Shown here piece after piece: positions 31,543-41,077 of a stretch of 64,000 bases of DNA (positions are counted from its first letter, which is position 1; the number at the start of each line of letters is the position of its first letter). The stretch is from assembly GCA_963725415.1 (NCBI GenBank), contig CAVRZY010000200.1, positions 1-64,000 on the forward strand, written 5' to 3'. Source of the DNA: CAVRZY01 sp963725415. Lineage in GTDB: Bacteria; Acidobacteriota; Terriglobia; Bryobacterales; Bryobacteraceae. Under the pieces are notes generated by a model that saw only the letters and a program-made list of their open reading frames with translations, searched no databases and was not told the DNA's origin. Made by a program: the position numbers and the translations under genes.

Positions 31543-31787
31543 TCACCACCCTGCGTCTGCCCGAGGACAAGCACAGAGTATTCCGGCTGGAAGCGGTCCG
31601 GCGCGGAACCAGCATGCAGAGAGCGCTGGAACAGGCCGTTGAAACGTGGCTCCGCACGGCTCCTGAGCGGACCAGGAAGCCGCTGGCGGGACTGCGCCTG
31701 CGCGGGATGCTGCGCGATACCAAGGTGATGGAGATCCGCAAGGAAGAGCGGCGCACCGAGCTCGCCCGCGACCGCCAGCGACTGTGA
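31512..31787 (+). CDS. RHH-type antitoxin (VapB-like)
   Basis: A 91-residue protein with an N-terminal ribbon-helix-helix-like part (RRLVVTTLRLPEDKHRVFRLEAVRRGTSMQRALEQAVETWL) and a basic, helical C-terminal tail for toxin binding. It overlaps the toxin by GTGA, the classic translational coupling of VapBC operons. It also overlaps the end of the polymerase frame by 31 bp, though that extension is probably not native. Confidence 0.75.
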   Translation: MAELRSRRLVVTTLRLPEDKHRVFRLEAVRRGTSMQRALEQAVETWLRTAPERTRKPLAGLRLRGMLRDTKVMEIRKEERRTELARDRQRL

Positions 31788-32200
31788 AGCCCGCGCGAGT
31801 GCTGGATTCCTGGATTCTGATGGCCTGGCTGAAGGACCAGCGCCCAGGCGCCGACACTATGGAGCGACTCTGGCGAGAGGCGGCCGCGGGCAGAGTCCGG
31901 CTGATCCTCAACCTTCTCAACCTGGGAGAAGTCTACTATCTGACCGCCAAGGCCAAAAGCCTTGCGGCGGCCGCGCGTGTGCTCGATCAACTTCGCGCCA
32001 TGCCGCTGGAGATCTGGCCGGTTTCCGAAGCGCTGGTTCTGGAAGCCGCCCGGCTCAAGGCACGATTCGCCATCTCTTACGCGGATGCCTTTGCGGCCGC
32101 CACCGCGAGATCCGCCGGCGCCCCACTGGTCACAGGCGATCCGGAATTGCGAAAGCTGCACCGGAACGGAATCCTGGAACTGGACTGGGCCGGCGGCTGA
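31784..32200 (+). CDS. PIN-domain toxin (VapC-like ribonuclease)
   Basis: A 138-residue PIN domain protein. Acidic active-site residues are in place: D in RVLDSWILMAWL, E in NLLNLGEVYYL, D in ISYADAFAAATA and D in LVTGDPEL. VapC toxins are Mg-dependent RNases, usually cutting tRNA or rRNA, and are held in check by the RHH antitoxin. The GTG start at 31784 overlaps the antitoxin stop. The pair lies convergent to the SIR2-TPR gene. Confidence 0.85.
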   Translation: MKPARVLDSWILMAWLKDQRPGADTMERLWREAAAGRVRLILNLLNLGEVYYLTAKAKSLAAAARVLDQLRAMPLEIWPVSEALVLEAARLKARFAISYADAFAAATARSAGAPLVTGDPELRKLHRNGILELDWAGG

Positions 32201-32560
32201 CTGCCCTTCCCCGGAGCGGGGTGTGGCCGCTGTCAGGGGCTTCTCAGGAAACCTCGAGGCCGTTTTGTTCAGCCAGCGATCGCCGCCGCTCCGCCGCTGA
32301 GTAGGCCGCTACGCGCTCAGCACTTTCCGGTTCTTGGAAAATCAAGTGCTGATGACGGATGCCTGGAACCACGTTCGGAACACCCGAACCGTGTACGGCC
32401 ACATCGTCGAGTGGGATGCTCAGGGCATCCCGGTGACCTTGTCTCTGTCGCTCGTTCTCCGTAGCGCGGTACTGTTGGGTGCCCGCCTGCTGCGGCAAGA
32501 GAACCAGCACAGTTCTCTGGTTACCAGCCCGCGCCGCATGCACTACGATGGTGAGGTGGT
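32201..32560. other. 360-bp stretch between toxin and SIR2-TPR gene, no secure gene
   Basis: Two overlapping open frames face each other here: plus 32334-32600 (88 codons) and a minus frame ending at 32244 that runs out of the SIR2-TPR gene region. Neither has a recognisable motif or a good Shine-Dalgarno sequence. The minus frame would place a ~90-residue protein directly downstream of SIR2-TPR. I leave it undecided. Confidence 0.3.
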
Positions 32561-34696
32561 CTACGGTGCCTTCGGTTGTGGACTCGGAGAGGAAGGCTGA
32601 CCCGGGACGCTGCGGACCAACTGTCGAAACTCTTCGTCCTCCGGCAGCGGGGTGATGGTCGAGTCCGACAACTCCGCTTGCCGGGTTTCCTCGTCGCCCA
32701 GACTGATGGCGCAGGTGAGTAGTCTGGCCGCCTCTTGCTTGTTTCCCCGCAGGAACGCGATGTAAGCCTGGTTGCCAAGCATCACGGGGTCGTCGAGCTT
32801 GCGCTGGAGAGCGGCGGAGATCTTCTCCCAGGCCTGCTCGAGGCAAGCTGTGGCAGAGGGCTCGTCTCCGCTGGCCCTCGCCTTCTTGGCGTCGCAGAGC
32901 ATGTGAAATGCGACGTTGTTGAGTCCGGCTGACACATGCTCCCGTACCTCAGTCTCCTTGGAATCGCCGAACCGTTTCACCAACTGATCATAGGAGTCCA
33001 GGGACTCGTCGGTTCGCTTGAGTTGGCTCAGCAGGAGGCTGCGGTTCAGGAAAGCCGCTGCCAGCCGCTCGTCCAATGCCGGGTCCCGGATCGCTTCAAA
33101 GCGTGGAATCACCTCGGCGTAAGCGGCGAGGGCCTCCAATGCCCGATCGAGTTCATGCAGTGTGGTGGCCTTATTGACCCAGGCCCTCACCACTTGCTTG
33201 CGCACGCCGGGTTCCCGAGTATCCTTGAAGCGCCTTACCACCTCGTCGTACACCTCGATCTGCTCTTCTTCCTTGCCACGTCTGTCGAGTGCCAGTCCCT
33301 TGTCATTCAGGGTCTTGGCCAGTTGTTCCTGCAAAACGGCCTCACCGGGTTTCTTCTCCAACAGAGCATTGGCGATTTTGATTACGAGGTCATGGGCTTC
33401 CAGGTCGATGTCGCACGGATCGTTTAACCGCTGCAGGGCCCAGGCTACGTCCCGCATCAGCATCAGGAGCTCCCCTTCGCCCAGGTCTGAAGTGCCTCCG
33501 TAGATCCGAAGGCCTTCCCGGATGGCCTCGCAATACTGCGAGCGTCGCAGCGCGTCGCGCACGCCCCGCAGCGGCGAATCGAATTTCTCTTTTTCATTTA
33601 GAGACTCGATCCAGTGAATCACGTCGCTAATGCGGTAGGTATCCGCCGCCGGTCCGCCGGGCTGGTCTTTGGGCACCGTACAATCCAGTTGCTTAACAAA
33701 GAAGTCCAAAGGATCGGTAGTCAGTTTCGGCGGTTCCAATTGAAAGGCCTGAATCAGCGCGTCAAATACGTCCTGCGCCGAGAGTGTGGGAGCCTTGCTT
33801 CCCTTGCCTGCCAGCGCCGAAGTGGGCACCCCGGTGCGCGACGGCAACTGAGCTCCAGGCCCGCCCTCGGCCTCGTACTTCTCGGCTGTCTCTGAGCGGC
33901 CAGCCGTCTGAACTTCGGGCAGCACCATGTATGCATTGGGATGGCCCAGTAGCCAGTCGGGCAGTGATCTCCAATCGTCCTTGCGGTAGCAGAACCAGTA
34001 AAGGTTGTAGGGCAAACGGCCTTGCAGGCGGCGACTCAGCGCGGTCATAACCACGTCACCCTCCCAGCCGCTGTAACCAACCACCAGCGGCGACCGATGC
34101 CGGAGGATTTCGTCGAGCAGCGAGGCCATCGTGAAAGCAGTTTCCGAGGTCGCCTGGGAGCGCTCCTCGATCTCGCCCCTCAGGTTGCAGCAGTCGTAGA
34201 ACCAGTACGTTCCGTGGACGTGAACGATCTGGATGTCAGGGCGATCCAGACTGACGCGGTCAACGGTCTTGGGGTGGTCGCAGATGATATGCTGCTTGCC
34301 GAACAGCGTCAGAGCGCGGGAGAGAAAATCATCGAAATTGGTGGTCACGACCAGGTTAGTGATCTTCTCGCTGAGCAGAATGTGGGCCAGACGAAAGTTG
34401 GCGTGGGAGATGGGTTTTCCCTCGATCAGCGTTCGGAGGTACTCCTGGCGCTCGCCCGGCTGGGGAAAGGCTCTGTCGGACCAGTGGGAATAGGTGTCCA
34501 TGGCTCCCTTTCCGCTCGGTTCGTCGCCGCGGCCGAACTCACGCGCCTTCTGGCGGCACTCCGCTTCGATCTCCGAAGCCAGTAAGATGGGTGGCTTTGA
34601 GACACCTGCGCCCACCAGGAAAAAGAAAGGCCAGCGCTTCCCCGCGCAGGCTTGGTTGATCTGGCTGATGGCCGCTTTCAGATCCAGTTCCTTCAC
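32561..34696 (-). CDS. SIR2-domain protein with C-terminal TPR array
   Basis: A 711-residue two-part protein. Residues ~1-270 form a SIR2-like Rossmann domain: FFFLVGAGVSKPP (NAD-binding GAGxS), TTNFDDFLSRAL (catalytic Asn region), IVHVHGTYW (catalytic His) and PLVVGYSGWEGD. After a proline/serine-rich linker (~270-320), residues ~380-690 are helical repeats of TPR type (e.g. KATTLHELDRALEALAAYAEVIPRFEAI). In defence systems such SIR2 domains are NADases triggered through a sensor region; here the TPRs would be the sensor. The frame extends to 34765, but GTG 34696 has GGGGAGGAG just upstream. It is alone on its strand, next to a VapBC pair. A role in phage defence is inference. Confidence 0.85.
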   Translation of the reverse strand: MKELDLKAAISQINQACAGKRWPFFFLVGAGVSKPPILLASEIEAECRQKAREFGRGDEPSGKGAMDTYSHWSDRAFPQPGERQEYLRTLIEGKPISHANFRLAHILLSEKITNLVVTTNFDDFLSRALTLFGKQHIICDHPKTVDRVSLDRPDIQIVHVHGTYWFYDCCNLRGEIEERSQATSETAFTMASLLDEILRHRSPLVVGYSGWEGDVVMTALSRRLQGRLPYNLYWFCYRKDDWRSLPDWLLGHPNAYMVLPEVQTAGRSETAEKYEAEGGPGAQLPSRTGVPTSALAGKGSKAPTLSAQDVFDALIQAFQLEPPKLTTDPLDFFVKQLDCTVPKDQPGGPAADTYRISDVIHWIESLNEKEKFDSPLRGVRDALRRSQYCEAIREGLRIYGGTSDLGEGELLMLMRDVAWALQRLNDPCDIDLEAHDLVIKIANALLEKKPGEAVLQEQLAKTLNDKGLALDRRGKEEEQIEVYDEVVRRFKDTREPGVRKQVVRAWVNKATTLHELDRALEALAAYAEVIPRFEAIRDPALDERLAAAFLNRSLLLSQLKRTDESLDSYDQLVKRFGDSKETEVREHVSAGLNNVAFHMLCDAKKARASGDEPSATACLEQAWEKISAALQRKLDDPVMLGNQAYIAFLRGNKQEAARLLTCAISLGDEETRQAELSDSTITPLPEDEEFRQLVRSVPGQPSSPSPQPKAP

Positions 34697-34792
34697 AAGC
34701 TCCTCCCCCTCTCTGAAACCTATCAAAAAGCGCAGCACAGGGGAAGCCTCGACGCCCGATTGCATGGCTGGCCTCGGAGAAACGGCGTGGCC

Positions 34793-35428
34793 TCAGCGCG
34801 GCCGCAGGATGGCCCGCGCCGGCGCCCCGTCGCTCCTCAGCACTTTGAGCGGCAGGCAGACCAGATCGTAGCGGCCTGGCTTTACCCGCGATAGATTGAG
34901 GCCCTCGATGATCCAGATGCCCGCCCCGAGCAGCACCTGGTGCGTCTCAACCGTATCCTGGCGAAACCCGCCCACCGAGAGATAGTCGATGCCGACCGTC
35001 CGGACCCTCCGGTTCACCAGATACTGCGCCGCCTCTTTCGAGATGTAGACGAAATCCTCGACGAACTCATCAGTTTTCCAACATCGCGCCGAGTTCCGCG
35101 TCTTGAACAGGATCCGCTCGCCACTCCGAATCCGGTGCCTGGCCAGGTGCTCCGGGCGGATCGATTGCGGGTCGCGGACCTCGATCACGCGCGCCCGTCC
35201 GAGGGTGGCCGCGAGCGGCATCTTGTCCAGACTGCGGCCTTCCCGGAGGAAGTGCAGCGGAGCATCCATGTGGGTGCCCGTGTGCAGGCTCATCGAGGCC
35301 GCGGAGAAATTCCCCATGTCGCCGCGCTCGATTTCGAGTCTACGCTCGATGCGCGGGGCCGGATCCCCGGGCCAATGCACCATCCCGCTGCGCAGCGGAA
35401 CGGAAACGTCGATCCAGTCCCGCTTCAC
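34793..35428 (-). CDS. Cyclase family protein (kynurenine formamidase-like)
   Basis: A 211-residue metal-dependent hydrolase of the cyclase family: DWIDVSVPLRSGMVHWPGDP at the start, the hallmark HTGTHMDAPLHF (HxGTHxDxP metal ligands), then ILFKTRN, VGIDYLSVGG and THQVLLGAGIWIIEGLNL. The family hydrolyses amides or lactones, such as N-formylkynurenine. The GTG start at 35428 overlaps the TGA of the upstream DUF1080 gene as GTGA. In the raw sequence a one-base insertion upstream fuses the two frames into one 491-codon ORF. Substrate unknown; the neighbours suggest carbohydrate catabolism. Confidence 0.8.
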   Translation of the reverse strand: MKRDWIDVSVPLRSGMVHWPGDPAPRIERRLEIERGDMGNFSAASMSLHTGTHMDAPLHFLREGRSLDKMPLAATLGRARVIEVRDPQSIRPEHLARHRIRSGERILFKTRNSARCWKTDEFVEDFVYISKEAAQYLVNRRVRTVGIDYLSVGGFRQDTVETHQVLLGAGIWIIEGLNLSRVKPGRYDLVCLPLKVLRSDGAPARAILRPR

Positions 35429-36223
35429 CGCTCGATGATCGACCGCAGCGGGCGGAGGTAGATGTTGCGGTAAGCCACCGGCCCGTGGTCGCCTTGGAGC
35501 ATGAGCGGATTGGCGGGCGCCTCCGGGATGATTCATGTGCGCGCGTGTCGGCCCGTCCACCTCCACGTTCTCCTGGATCGACAGCCCGTTGTGCAGCACC
35601 CGGATGAATTTCGCGTTCTGGATCTTCTTCCCGCTGGCGTCAAAGCGCGGCGCCTGAAACCAGATGTAGAAGGACTGCCACTCGCCCGGGCGGCGGCTGG
35701 CGTTGCGCGAGGGCGCCGACCCGCCCACGCCTTTGCCGTCGATCCAGCGGTGATAGACGCCTCCGCAATCCGACGACTTCATCGGCTCGCTGGAACCCCA
35801 ACTGTCGAAGACCTGTATCTCGTACAGACCGTGCAGGTAGACGCCGGAATTGGAGCCTTTGGCCAGCATGAACTCCAGGTACAGCTCGACATCGCCGAAT
35901 TTCTCGTCGGTGACCAGGTTAAGGGCGCGGCCTTTCAGTCCGTTCAGCATCCGGTCGCCGGGGCCAGGCGCCGCGGATAACCGCGCCGGCCCCAGCAAGC
36001 GCTCCCAGATCACCCCGCGCGTGGTGATCCACTCGTGAGGCTTTCCGTCCTGGCCGTGCCAGCCGGTGAAGTCTTTGCCGTTGAACAGCGCTCGCCACCC
36101 GTCTTCGATCAGATAGGGTGCGTCGCCGTGCTCCTCTCCGTCATTGCGCTCGGGCAGCTTCTGGGCTGCCGCGGGCAGCCAAACCAGCAACAGGGTCGCG
36201 AAAAGCCAAATTTTCTGTAACAT
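35425..36223 (-). CDS. DUF1080 (3-keto-disaccharide hydrolase) protein, frameshifted near the 3' end
   Basis: A secreted ~265-residue LamG-like beta-sandwich protein. It has a signal peptide (IWLFATLLLVWLPAAAQ), GWRALFNGKDFTGWHGQ (family signature), VELYLEFMLAKGSNSGVYLHGLYEIQVFDS, and GEWQSFYIWFQAPRFD. The native C-terminus (PLMLQGDHGPVAYRNIYLRP) lies in another frame after a one-base excess at CCC around 35525-35527, and stops at 35425 in the GTGA overlap with the cyclase. ATG 36223 starts the signal peptide. DUF1080 proteins include 3-keto-glycoside hydrolases. Confidence 0.85.
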
Positions 36224-36284
36224 AACCCGTCCGAACCTCACTAGACTACCAGAAGAGCCCTGTGCCATTGAAGCCCCATCGTGG

Positions 36285-36467
36285 CGATTGATTCATTGAC
36301 GATTGATTCATTGACGATTGTGCTGCGGCTGCCGGTGGCGCCTCCGCCAATCGTCAATGATAAAATCGGCAATCGTCAATTCTGGGGGATTGATTCATTG
36401 ACGATTGCACTGCGGCCGCCGGGCGTGCCCCCGCCAATCGTCAATGAGAAAATCGGCAATCGTCAAT
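36285..36467. repeat. Two tandem ATTGACGATT palindromic units
   Basis: Two similar units, 36285-36380 and 36388-36467. Each has GATTGATTCATTGACGATTG, a GC-rich centre (CTGCGGC-GCCG), then CCAATCGTCAATGA and AATCGGCAATCGTCAAT, so each can fold as a hairpin. The same motif occurs at 24081-24176. Both sites are intergenic, as expected for REP/MITE-like elements. Confidence 0.8.
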
Positions 36468-36497
36468 CTCTCGGTACGGTCGCGGCTCGGAGCCAAT

Positions 36498-39272
36498 TCA
36501 CTGGCTGACGGCTTCCTCCACCCTCACCACGTAGTAGGGTGTGGCCAGCCACGGGTCGGGGTCGAACCAGCCGCTGTTGTCCGGGTTGAGTATCTCGAAG
36601 TAATACATCAGATCCCAGCGCGGCGGGATGTCTTCGGCCGGGATGGTGAATGTGGGCTGGCCGCCCCTCTTCTCGAGGGTCTTGAACTTGGCGAGCTGGT
36701 TTACTGGCCGGTAATGCAACCGCACGGACTTGACCGCGGCGGCCGGCACGACCTGCAAGGCCAGGGTCAGGGGCCGGTTGGCGATGGCCGTCTTGGGGGC
36801 GATATGCAGAATGCGAGGCTTGGCCAAGGGCTTAGGTCTTTTCTGCGGCGGAAGCGGCTGCGGCGAGCGCTTCCCTTTTACCACCAGCCCGCTGATGCTC
36901 CACTCCCCCACCGGGAAAACGACATCCACGTGACCGTTCACGGCGGTCAGGTTCCGCGGCGTGGCCGTGCTGTCGGGCTTCAGGAAGAAAACCGAAAACT
37001 CGCCCTCGCCTGTCCTGATGCGAAACGTCTGCGCGCCCCGGCCGCCGATCCAGTCGCCGAACAGCGCGTTCTGCGGCAGATTCTTGGGACTTCGCGCCAC
37101 CGCGCGGACCTCGTGATAGGGCGTCAGCGGCATGGCATGCGCCTCGCGGATTCCTTCGGTGACCCACCCATATCCCGCCGATTCCGTGAATTTCGTCTCC
37201 GGACCCACCGCCTCGAAACGCGGCTCGACGGTGTTGCGCAGCACGTAGGGATCGTTGCGGTAGGAGGCGCCGCGCGCCATGGCCACCGGGCCGCCGAAGT
37301 CAAATCCGAAATCGAACCGGCCGAACCGCTCGAAAACCTTCTCCCGTTCCTCGATCAGCTTCAGATCGTGCCGAACGTAGGGCAGCTTGTCCTTCCAATG
37401 ACCGACGTCGTCAGGTCCGAAGGCCATCTGCGCCGGATAGACGCCGTCGGTCAGCTCGACCAGTTTCTCCCATACCCCCAGCGCGGCCCGCAGTTCGCGC
37501 TTGGCCGCCTGGAGCGCGGCCGCGTCGCCGGTCTCATAGAAATAGATGAGCTGCTCGGCGGCCATCTGCTTGTGCGCGTGATAGCGGGCAAGCTGAGCCA
37601 ATACCTGGAAATCCGCCTCCGACGACCGCCATTCCCGGTTCGCTGGCTGCACCTTCGCCCGCGCTAGTTCCAGCGCCAGCTCAGTGCGCGCGGCCAGGCC
37701 GCGAAGTCGCTCGGCGGTCTGCCAGGGCGTCTGCTTGGCGGACGCCAGCCCCTGGATGCGGTTCTCGACTGCCTCGGGGATCGTAGCGATGTAGCGCCAG
37801 TCACTCGGCCGCACGTCTTTGTAAGCGTCGATCAAGCCGCCCGGATTGATCTCCGGCCAGATGTACATGTTCGGATCGGCCAGGTGCGCCGCCACGACCT
37901 GGTTCAGTACGCCGCTCGAAGCCTTGTATGCCTCCAGTACATCCGGGGCTGCTGCCCCAAAGCGGGATTTCAATTCCTTCGTCCAGAGGTCGGGAGTTTT
38001 CGGATCGTAGCTGAGCCGGCCCCACAGCAGGTAGAACAGCCAGTACCGCTCGAATTCCCATTTCCAGAAGACGCGGTCCTTCTGCTCGGTCGTGAAAACG
38101 CCCCACTTGCCCGGCCGGTTCCCGAACCCTTTTTGCGCCAGCGGAGCGTCGATCTCGAAGCCCTTCGAGCCCGAAAGCGTGAAGGTGGGGACGGCGCGCC
38201 GGACATAGTCCGGGTCCCCCCACAGCAGCAGGCGGTGAGAACCCAGCCCCCACAACTCCCAGTAGAACTCGTAGGCGCGCGGCTTCTCCAGAAAGTTGAG
38301 GTGGCTGTAGCCGGGATAGGTCTCGGCGGGCGGGTAGGGCCGCCCCAGGTCTTCGGCCCAGTATTTGGTCGAAACCCGCAGCGGCACACTGGACTTGAGG
38401 GCCACCTCGACCATCCCGCCGGCCAGCGCCCATCCCCGCAGGTCCAACACTACCCGGCGGCCCGCCTCGCGGATGGCGCGGAAAACATAATCCCGATAGA
38501 ACTCCACCTGCTGATCGTTCGGAATGCCCGACTCCGCGTTGGTGCGCATTTGCACGCTGCGAATGGCCGGGCACGCCGCCAGCACCTTGCGCAATGCTGC
38601 GTAGCTGTAAGGGCCGATGTTGGCCCGCGTCAAGCCCTCTACTGTCGGCTTCATGTTGGGCTGGATGTTGTGCTCCCAGATGCCCAGGGTGAAATCGATT
38701 CCGTAGTCGGCCGCGCTCTGCGAGATGAATCGCAGCATTTCGAGGTTCCGCTCGCACTCCGTCTGCGTGAGGCCTGGTACGCGCACCTGGGGAAATTCCT
38801 CCAAGGCCAGCCAGAACGGATAGGGCGGGGCAAGGTAGTTGGTCTGGTGCGCGAACACCAGGTTGAAGCGATTGAAACGGTCGCGCGCCAGCATGGCGAA
38901 GAACTGCTGCCAGTACTCCTTCGAGTAATACCAGTCCTTCTCGAGGTCCTCGTTATGCAGAAACTGGCGGATGCCGCGGATGGGCGTGACGGGCGCCCCC
39001 CGCGCCATGCGCAGCCGGCCCGTCTCCCGGATCTGCTGCGCCGCTTCCAGTAACCCGTACATCAGCCCGCGCAGATCGCCGCCCAAGATCAGCCCCGGCA
39101 GGATCCGGTAGGACTCCGGGGCTTCCGTCGAGATCTCCGTTCTGATGCGGTACTTCGCGGGGTCCAGGCCGCGGGCCACCAGCGCCCGGTTCAGTTCGGC
39201 CCTGCCGAACTCGACTGGGCCGCCTGCGACCGGCAGAGCCAACGCAAGGAAGCACAGAATCTTATTCCGCAA
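36498..39272 (-). CDS. Large secreted glycoside-hydrolase-like protein, uncharacterised
   Basis: A 924-residue protein with a short signal peptide (ILCFLALALPVAGGP). An N-terminal ~90 residues resemble the GH20/GH67 accessory domain 2 fold. A TIM-barrel-like region follows: IRGIRQFLHNEDLEKDWYYSKEYWQQFFAMLARDRFNRFNLVF, a strand with GIWEHNIQP, and AEDLGRPYPPAETYPGYS. Next is a helical region, and the C-terminal ~200 residues are beta-rich modules. Alpha-glucuronidase-like (GH67-type) relationship is a guess from layout; I see no assigned catalytic pair. The ATG overlaps the symporter stop by 11 bp. Confidence 0.6.
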   Translation of the reverse strand: MRNKILCFLALALPVAGGPVEFGRAELNRALVARGLDPAKYRIRTEISTEAPESYRILPGLILGGDLRGLMYGLLEAAQQIRETGRLRMARGAPVTPIRGIRQFLHNEDLEKDWYYSKEYWQQFFAMLARDRFNRFNLVFAHQTNYLAPPYPFWLALEEFPQVRVPGLTQTECERNLEMLRFISQSAADYGIDFTLGIWEHNIQPNMKPTVEGLTRANIGPYSYAALRKVLAACPAIRSVQMRTNAESGIPNDQQVEFYRDYVFRAIREAGRRVVLDLRGWALAGGMVEVALKSSVPLRVSTKYWAEDLGRPYPPAETYPGYSHLNFLEKPRAYEFYWELWGLGSHRLLLWGDPDYVRRAVPTFTLSGSKGFEIDAPLAQKGFGNRPGKWGVFTTEQKDRVFWKWEFERYWLFYLLWGRLSYDPKTPDLWTKELKSRFGAAAPDVLEAYKASSGVLNQVVAAHLADPNMYIWPEINPGGLIDAYKDVRPSDWRYIATIPEAVENRIQGLASAKQTPWQTAERLRGLAARTELALELARAKVQPANREWRSSEADFQVLAQLARYHAHKQMAAEQLIYFYETGDAAALQAAKRELRAALGVWEKLVELTDGVYPAQMAFGPDDVGHWKDKLPYVRHDLKLIEEREKVFERFGRFDFGFDFGGPVAMARGASYRNDPYVLRNTVEPRFEAVGPETKFTESAGYGWVTEGIREAHAMPLTPYHEVRAVARSPKNLPQNALFGDWIGGRGAQTFRIRTGEGEFSVFFLKPDSTATPRNLTAVNGHVDVVFPVGEWSISGLVVKGKRSPQPLPPQKRPKPLAKPRILHIAPKTAIANRPLTLALQVVPAAAVKSVRLHYRPVNQLAKFKTLEKRGGQPTFTIPAEDIPPRWDLMYYFEILNPDNSGWFDPDPWLATPYYVVRVEEAVSQ

Positions 39273-41039
39273 CTGAACGCCACCCCCGTTTCGACAGGTC
39301 CCAGTAAATCACCGCGCCCGCCGTCAGGCCCAGCGCCACCAGCAGGAGGCCAGTCCCAGTCTCCTTCAACAGCAGTTTCCCGGTCCCAAACAGGGTTCCG
39401 TAAATCAGCAGGCAACCACACATCCAGTCCAGCAGGTTGTTCCACCCGTCGCGCGCCGGCTTTACCTCCGGAACCAGCTCCGCGATCCGCCTCCACCCCG
39501 CCCCCACCGGCCGCACGCGCCGGTAGAATCTAACAAGCACCTCGGGGGCTCCGGGCGCGTCAGGAAGGTTACCGCCAGCCAGACCACCGTCGTAACCGAA
39601 ATCGTGACGATCATGATCCAGGCGAAACCAACGGGGTCCTCGCTATCCAAGCCCCGGCCCAGTTGCATGTATACGGAAACCACGAAGGCGCAGATCATCG
39701 AAGAAACTTCGCTCCAGGCGTTGATCCGCCACCAGTACCAGCGCAGCAGCAGCACCAGCCCCGTGCCCGCCCCGGTCACGATGAGCAGTTTCCAGGCCCC
39801 GCTGATGGACTCCATAAAGGCCGCCACCACCGCCGAGGCCAGGGTCAGGAACACCGTCGCCCACCGCGAGGCTCGCACGTAGTGCTTCTCGCTGCCGTCC
39901 TTCTTGAGGAATCGCCGGTAGAAATCGTTGACCAGGTAGCTGGCGCCCCAGTTGAGCTGCGTGGCGATGGTGGACATGTAAGCCGCCGCGAAGGCCGCCA
40001 CCATCAAGCCCCGCAGCGAGGAGGGCAGGCATTGGATCATCACCAGGACGTAGCCGGACTCGGTATCTGCACCCTTCAGTTGCGGGTACAGAATCAAGGA
40101 CACCAGACCCACCAGGATCCAGGGCCAGGGCCGCAGCGAGTAGTGCGCCACGTTGAACCACAAAGTGGCCAGCAGCGAGTGCTTCTCGTCGCGCGCGCAG
40201 AACATGCGTTGCGCCACGAAGCCCCCGCCGCCCGGTTCGGACCCGGGGTACCAGGTTGACCACCAGTTCAGCGAGATGTAGACCAGGAAGGTGATCATGG
40301 GCATCCAGGCCGAGTTGAGGTCGGGGATGAAGTTCAACGCCGACCCCCTGCCCACCCCCACGGTCCGATCGACGATGGCCAGTTTGGCCTTCATCCCGTC
40401 GATGCCGCCCACCGCGTGCACGGCCGCCACCGCCAGCACGATCACCATCCCCATCTTGATGACAAACTGCACCAGATCGGTGACCAGTACGCCCCACAGT
40501 CCCGAGATGGTCGAGATCAGCGACGTCAAGGCGATGATTCCCAGCACGATCGCCAGCGCCTGCAACTTCGTCACGCCCAGGATAAGCATCAGGATCTTGA
40601 TCATGGCCAGATTGACCCAGCCCAGCACGATGCAGTTGATCGGGATGCCCAAATACAGTGCGCGGAAGCCGCGCAGGAACGCCGCGGCTGGCCCGGAGTA
40701 GCGGATCTCGGCGAACTCGACGTCCGTCATCACGCCGGAGCGCCGCCACAGCCGGGCGTAGAAGAACACCGTTAGCATCCCGCCGGCCACGAAATTCCAC
40801 CACAGCCAGTTCCCGGCGATGCCCCCCTTGGCCACCAGCCCGGTCACTGCCAGCGGCGTGTCGGCGGCGAAGGTGGTCGCCACCATCGACGTGCCCGCCA
40901 GCCACCACGGCACATCCCGTCCGGAAAGGAAGAACTCGTTGACGCTCTTTCCCGCGCGGGCCTTGTAGTAGAACCCGATGGCGATGTTGAAAACGAAGTA
41001 CAGAACGATGACAGACCAGTCCACTAGCGTTAGTTGCAC
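39262..41039 (-). CDS. Sodium:solute symporter (SSS family), frameshifted near the 3' end
   Basis: A ~590-residue transporter with about thirteen to fourteen helices. It begins LTLVDWSVIVLYFVFNIAIGFYYKARAGKSVNEFFLSGRDVPWW, typical of SSS proteins of the SGLT/PutP type, and includes GGGGFVAQRMFCARDEKHS and AAFAAAYMSTIATQLNWGASYLVNDFYRRF (the sodium-binding helix region). A shift at GGGGG 39544-39548 ends the main frame at 39462; the true C-terminus, with two more helices, continues in the next frame to 39262. It is likely an importer of a sugar or sugar acid released by the secreted neighbours. Confidence 0.9.
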
Positions 41040-41077
41040 GATGGGCCTCGCAAAAGGGGATTATACAGGGGAGACGC

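Noticed and set aside
32334..32600. 88-codon plus-strand frame between VapC and SIR2-TPR
   Set aside because: No ribosome-binding site or motif, overlaps the end of SIR2-TPR, and an opposite-strand alternative is equally plausible.
34793..36268. A genuine DUF1080-cyclase fusion protein
   Set aside because: The native DUF1080 C-terminus exists in the next frame and ends in a GTGA overlap with the cyclase start, so the fusion is produced by a one-base excess.
36285..36467. Repeats at 36.3 kb considered as a CRISPR array
   Set aside because: Units are palindromic with similar centres and uneven spacing, not direct repeats with unique spacers; no cas genes nearby.
39643..40908. Second minus-strand frame of 421 codons inside the symporter gene
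   Set aside because: Hydrophilic Arg/Gly/Ala-rich shadow translation; the other frame gives a clean multi-helix transporter.
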